A stretch of DNA of 64,000 bases, taken from positions 14,610,310 to 14,674,309 of the forward strand of contig NC_092575.1 in the NCBI RefSeq assembly GCF_037975245.1, in the 5' to 3' direction. The notes beneath the pieces were generated by a model, which did no database searches, was not told the DNA's origin, and was given only the letters and a program-made list of their open reading frames with translations. Positions within the stretch are counted from its first letter, which is position 1, and each line of letters starts with the position of its first letter. This document shows, piece after piece, positions 58,950 to 64,000 of this stretch. A program made the translations under genes and the position numbers. Origin of the DNA: Apostichopus japonicus (lineage: Eukaryota; Echinodermata; Holothuroidea; Aspidochirotida; Stichopodidae).

Positions 58950-59672
58950 CACAAATAATACAAACACAATATGTGTGCTGTATGCAAATGATACAGACAC
59001 ATTATGCGTTCTATTTACAAATGATACAGACACACTATGTGTACTATATACAAACGATACAGACACATTATACGTACTATATACAAATGATATAGACACA
59101 CTATATGTGTACTATTTACAAATGATACAGACACACTATGTGTACTATATACAAACGATACAGACACATTATATGTACTATATACAAATGATATAGACAC
59201 ACTATATGTGTACTATTTACAAATGATACAGACACACTATGTGTACTATATACAAACGATACAGACACATTATATGTACTATATACAAATGATATAGACA
59301 CACTATATGTGTATTATGTACAAATGATACAAACACACTATGTGTACTATATACAAACGATACAGACACATTATATGTACTATATACAAATGATATAGAC
59401 ACACTATATGTGTATTATGTACAAATGATACAAACACACTATGTGTACTATATACAAACGATACAGACACATTATATGTAGTATATACAACGATACAACA
59501 CATTATATGTACTGTATACAAATGATACAGACACAATATATGTGTACTATATACAAATGATACAAACACACTATGTGTACTATAAACAATCGATACAGAC
59601 ACACTATGTGTACTATATACAAACGATACAGACACATTATATGTACTGTATACAAATGATACAGACACACTA
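58950..59672. repeat. 101-bp higher-order tandem array built of 33/34-bp subunits
   Basis: A subunit of about 34 bp (ACAAATGATACAGACACACT followed by ATATGTGTACTATAT) is repeated about 21 times. Three slightly different subunits form a 101-bp unit that is then repeated with high identity at 59015, 59116, 59217 and 59318. Open frames through it are by-products of the period and show no coding sign. Confidence 0.92.
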
Positions 59673-60048
59673 TGTTTGAAGAAATTTTTCTTATAAAGCA
59701 TATACAGTATACTAATCTATGGATGTGAGGTATAACCTAAGCTACGTATATCTATAACTTCCGCTGACCGCCGTATTTCTAAAGAGGATGGAAATTGATT
59801 TTGTCACATGATCACACTGTGTGGGCGAACAAGTTCCATACACTGAGAGGACTCGTCACCGATAGGATACAACGTTTAGGCTATTGGTGAATTATGTCCT
59901 TACACTGTCGACAATATCATCCTACTTAACATCATAGCTAGTATTAGTCCGTACAAATGTACGGGTTGTTCCATTTATAGCATGTATACCTCCATGATTT
60001 AATTAGCGTACCTCTCGGTACTGACAGAAGAATACGATAGGTAAGGAA

Positions 60049-61982
60049 CAGTGGCGGAGAAACAGGGGGGTTAGGGGGTTTAACCCCCCCCCCACTTTTT
60101 GAAGAGGGGGGTTGGTCCACACAATCAACCCCCCTAGTTTTAGCCAGTAATGTACTGTTATAGCCTATGTTATGTGCTCCAAATGGCATAATAAATCAAA
60201 TTATTGAACTTGAAATTGTTAAAGTCATTTCAACCTTTTACCTGGTAGGCTACATCAACAATTAACGACCGAAAACCGAGTTAGAATTGACCCACACATT
60301 ATTTCTAGCCCCTTTCCCCCACCTTGCGCATTGGAACTTGTAGCTCATAGCGACAACAGACATACACAAAATAACTTTTTGTTGCTGTTGAATAGCTTTG
60401 GAACTGTATACACTTGCCAACTTCAACGAGGTGAAGGAAGGAAAAGAAAAAGAAGAAAGAGAGAAAAGGAGAAAAGGATGGAGTAGAAAAACGGCAAGAA
60501 AACGGGAAGAGAAAGAGGAACAGTGACAACATTATTCGAATTTGTAAAGCAAACAGCAGATATCACATCATATCAGTGAGCATGAAAATGGCGTTCCACG
60601 ATAAACAGCCTCCAAACCATGGGCGCAGATCCTGGTGAGGACAGCGGGACGCGTCCCCACCAACTTTTTCAGTAGTGGGGACATGATATACCGTGTCCCC
60701 ACCAATTTGTCTTGAGCAATAGCTGCATTTCAAGTTCCCCTGTATTGAACTTTGGCGCAGTTTGATCCAGCATTGTGCAAATGACATGCAACAGTTCTCA
60801 TTTTATTGTATTTTATCCACAGTTGTTAAATATAGGACGGAAATCGCATTTGCGGCAGTCTATTTTTGTTTTCTGGGAGAGGACCCTAGACTCATCGTAT
60901 ATACAAAAGTGTACTTGGATTATTTGTCCCCTGATTTTCTTTCTGCACACGCCCATGTATTTCTCCAAACTAAATTTCTAAGCCATGAGATCTAAAACTT
61001 GAGGTTTAGGAGCATCATTAGGTCTGGGAAGTGTTATTTCCGGCGATCTGGGAGGTATATTTGCCCAAAAAAATCGTACGCTACGCGCGAACCCATGGTC
61101 GCGCTCCGCTTAGATAGTATCAGAGAGCATACACGCGTCCCCACCATTATCCAAGACTGATCTGCGCCCATGCTCAAAACTGTCGAAGTGTAGTGTTCGG
61201 TTTTGGAAATATCTGGTATATATTAATTTCCGTCAACGAAATTTTTTATTTGCCGTCTGAATTTTCGAAGTTTCCCTAACCAACATTCTTCATCATACTT
61301 CATCATACTCGTGCAATTTTGACCCTTCTGTTAGGGTTTGAAGGAGGTTTTCCTATATCGGTTGTCCATAGATGATATTTTGTGCAACATTATGGGTATG
61401 TTTTGAAGTGAATTTATTCACGAGAATTGTGAATTTTCAAATTCTGAACAGTGGGGCTGACGGATACTGTGGGCCACGATGAAGAATCACCTACAAAAGC
61501 AATGATCCACAGGATATGTGACAAGTCGAACATGATGTGTGACTGGTGACAATCTTCAAAAAGGTTATAGATGAGAAAAAAGTATTTGGAAATACTTGGT
61601 TCTCAGGCAAAAGTGTACATATGGTTGGTCAGTTTCAAGCCCGAGAAGTGCCATTTCCGGTGATCTGGGGGTACCAAAACCAGAAATTTGCCTGTAAGCT
61701 GCGCCCCAACCAATGGTGGCGCTCCGCTTAGATAGTAATACGCGCCCCCACCCCCGGGTTAGAAAATCCTGCATACGCCCTGGTTAAATGCAGCTTTCCA
61801 ACGCCTGGGCAGTGCCATTTACTGCAATCTGGGAGGCAATATTTGCCAAAAGATTCTTGTGCACTTCGCACCAACTTATGGTGGTGCTCCACTTAGATAG
61901 TGAGCCAGCAGTAATGACTTTTCATTTCATCAATGGCCTGCAACCCCCCCCCCCCACTTCTGACAAGAAATCTCCGCCACTG
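60049..61982. mobile_element. Non-autonomous hAT-type element with perfect 8-bp target duplication
   Basis: It begins CAGTGGCGGAGA and ends TCTCCGCCACTG, 12-bp terminal inverted repeats. It is flanked by GTAAGGAA at 60041-60048 and again at 61983-61990. Eight-bp duplications with CAGTGGCGG-type ends are typical of hAT transposons. No transposase frame is present in the 1.93 kb. Inside lie a second element (60618-61172) and repeated cassettes (about 61025-61135, 61645-61735, 61812-61902) with the shared core GTGGCGCTCCGCTTAGATAG. Confidence 0.88.
60618..61172. mobile_element. Nested element with CATGGGCGCAGATC ends
   Basis: 14-bp perfect inverted ends, CATGGGCGCAGATC and GATCTGCGCCCATG, are bounded by CTCCAAAC on the left and CTCAAAAC on the right, an 8-bp duplication with one mismatch. 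This 555-bp element sits inside the larger hAT-type element. It shares an internal cassette with its host, so the two are probably related families. Confidence 0.78.
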
Positions 61983-61990
61983 GTAAGGAA

Positions 61991-63390
61991 AGATGCTATA
62001 TACCAGCCCTACCCCCTCCCCCACGCCCCATTTCAATCTTCCACAAAACAATGTTTAATTCTCATCGTAGTATGTTTAAACTCAAATAGGAATTCTCAGA
62101 TTTGGAAACAATATAATTTGAATCTTTGATAAAGGTCATCAGTACAGTATATTTTCTATATTTTACGAAACTATTACTTAATAGCGCCGTCACTTTTTAA
62201 CTTCCCAGCGTTGAGAAAGGAATTAGTCATTACTGCAGTATTGACCGATTATATGGATTTTGTGCCAAGAACGATAAACAGTGTATTTAATATGGTTACT
62301 ATGATAACGTCTGGTTTGCTTACGGTTTGTAGTTGAAACTTCACAAAACTGAAAGAAAAGTGCTAGTTTTGCCCCAAAACTGTAAAAATACTCCTGATTG
62401 TCCTCTATCTCTCAAAACATTTAATTAAAGTATAATGGATAAAAATTGAAAGGGTACAAACATCTAAATGTCATATGTTAGTCTATTTTGATGTTTTTTT
62501 TCCAGACTTCAACACCCCCCCCCCCCAGCCTCCTACCCTTATGTCTTTATTATGCTAACTACTGTGAAAATGGGCTGTAATTTTTTACCAGGCTCCCCAG
62601 CCCACCTGGCCACCGGCCCACCGGGCATTGCCCAAATGCCCTTGTGGCCAGCCCGCCACTGGTATACTGTGTATCGGAATAATATGCAGTGTAATCTATA
62701 AGTATACCCAAACGTGTTGATCTTAGTCGATAGGCTGAGAACTGTGGACAGTTTCATTGAATTTGACCAGCATTCCAACATCTGGTGCAAAAGATTATGC
62801 AAAACATTCTATACATCCTGATCAACTGTTTAATCCGACGTGTGGAGTTCTTGATATCTATATAAACGTATATAGCCTTCTTGTTCCGCATGCAAAGGAA
62901 CTCCATCCATGTTTTGTGGAAGAAAGAACAGAGACAATGATCAATGACTATATATATATATATAGGTAAAGAAGGTTTCATTTTCTAAAAAGCAATGAGG
63001 ACTTATACGTATATCATATATACCATGCCAGTTACAGTTAATGAGATGGAGTGCAGGCTTTCCTTGTTCTTACATCATTATTAAACCAAACCAGGTCCTT
63101 TAAAGTTAAATTGGGATTCATCGTATACTTGACTACCCACCATAGGTCTGGAATGTTTACAGAATATGAAGACTGACGCCCTCTAATAACAGGTACAACT
63201 TTTCTCTTCTTCTTTTTTCTTGATAATTTATAATGTTTAGACAGATAAGATATTAACGAACTCTATACCTGTCACATCCCATCCCCTAGTGATGTATTTC
63301 AGTCGTGCTGTGACGCTCCCACTACAAACTGAACCCATTGTACGACATCAGAACAGCACTGCCTATCTACCAGTTAATGTGGAATATAAT
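61991..63390. other. Intergenic stretch, no gene recognised
   Basis: AT-rich sequence with a C homopolymer near 62514-62526, a short (TA)n near 62950 and no coding region that I can support. Confidence 0.5.
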
Positions 63391-63405
63391 GAATATATAT
63401 ATATA

Positions 63406-63489
<84 letters not shown>

Positions 63490-63509
63490 GTATATTTATA
63501 TATATATAT

Positions 63510-63559
<50 letters not shown>

Positions 63560-63635
63560 GTATATATATATATTAAATATATATTATATATTTATATGTA
63601 TATATATACATATTAAATATATATTATATATATAT

Positions 63636-63675
<40 letters not shown>
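63391..63675. repeat. Long (TA)n array with TTTATA/TATG interruptions
   Basis: About 285 bp of TA interrupted periodically by TATTTATA, TATATGTA and TATTAAATATATATTATA blocks. The last of these is repeated twice at about 63570-63640. Confidence 0.95.
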
Positions 63676-63683
<8 letters not shown>

Positions 63684-63891
63684 GTCATAAAGTCTGTTCA
63701 AAGTATCTCTTTCGAGATCCGGCTTTAGGAATCACAAATGATTTTCGAGTTGGATAGCATCATGTTTGATCTCTAGAGTAGGGCAAAATATGTCACCAAA
63801 AACAGAACTAGTATTGTTCGATATAGGTGACAAACGCCTACAGTGGAATTACGATCTTCCTTACCGGTTTCGAACCTCTGGACATACAATC

Positions 63892-63965
63892 AGCGTCCAT
63901 AGCCTAGTGGTTAGGATGTCCGCGTACAGAGCGGGAGGCCCGTGGTTCGAATCCCGGTGGAGGCT
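63892..63965 (+). tRNA. tRNA-like unit (degenerate tRNA or SINE head)
   Basis: It has a perfect Pol III A box TAGCCTAGTGG (63900-63910) and B box GGTTCGAATCC (63944-63954). The 7-bp acceptor-like stem AGCGTCC/GGAGGCT has one mismatch. The anticodon-like stem TCCGC/GCGGG has a 7-nt loop reading ACA at the anticodon positions. TTTTTT follows at 63971-63976. The T stem is poorly paired and ACA is not a usual animal anticodon, so a tRNA-derived SINE running off the window edge, or a tRNA pseudogene, is more likely than a working tRNA. Confidence 0.45.
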
Positions 63966-64000
63966 GAAAGTTTTTTCACTGTTCTTGATTTTCCAACTCA

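Larger units (their letters stand above)
52471..60040. other. Intergenic stretch upstream of MMP, no gene recognised
   Basis: The first part must include the MMP promoter and 5' UTR on the minus strand. Beyond that I see tandem arrays (53252-53480, 53812-53862, 58290-58930, 58950-59672), a GGTRGCATAC-ended element (54587-55071) with a partial relative before it, (TA)n tracts (about 55631-55712), C-rich tracts near 56875-56905 and a GT tract near 57235. None of the short open frames looks coding. 55072-58289 otherwise shows nothing identifiable. Confidence 0.5.

Noticed and set aside
59015-59701. Overlapping open frames encoding SVSFVYSTHSV-type repeats
   Set aside because: They result from the 101-bp tandem array having few stop codons. 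The peptide repeats follow the DNA period and there is no start context or splice signal.

Overview
The window is animal nuclear DNA. It is AT-rich, the genes are spliced with GT-AG introns, and it is dense in minisatellites, (TA)n arrays, G/C homopolymer runs and degenerate transposons. The protein set (a GPI-type membrane matrix metalloproteinase, Tim22, a SLC35G-type transporter) and the repeat style suggest a marine deuterostome invertebrate, most likely an echinoderm and possibly a sea cucumber. That placement is inference; nothing in the window proves the species.

Layout. 1-4205: no recognisable gene, but a 161-bp foldback. 4206-8550 (+): a small three-exon single-EGF membrane protein whose second intron is largely a 52-bp minisatellite. 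8551-16009: intergenic, with a 95-bp direct repeat pair and a 416-bp foldback element carrying hammerhead-ribozyme-like cores. 16010-17038 (+): an intronless ten-helix SLC35G/EamA transporter. 18032-24584 (-): a three-exon gene for an unrecognised, mostly disordered protein of about 1264 aa. It lies head-to-head with TIMM22 (26159-30242, +, four exons), with 1.57 kb between the start codons. 34794-52470 (-): a nine-exon gene for a 575-aa MT-MMP-like protease with cysteine switch, furin site, zinc site, proline hinge, hemopexin domain and C-terminal GPI-type signal. One intron holds a frameshifted LINE, and another holds a minisatellite whose unit copies the gene's own exon-2 splice donor. 52471-64000: no gene recognised, but tandem arrays, DNA-transposon copies, a nested pair of hAT-type elements with 8-bp target duplications, and a tRNA-like unit at the right edge.

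The genes do not form an operon or an obvious pathway. Tim22 acts in the mitochondrial inner membrane, the MMP and EGF proteins at the cell surface, and the SLC35G protein in a membrane. All exon structures were read by eye from splice consensus, frame continuity and family knowledge. The LINE, SINE, TTAA-flanked and hAT-type elements are inferred from coding domains, Pol III boxes, terminal inverted repeats and target duplications seen here.
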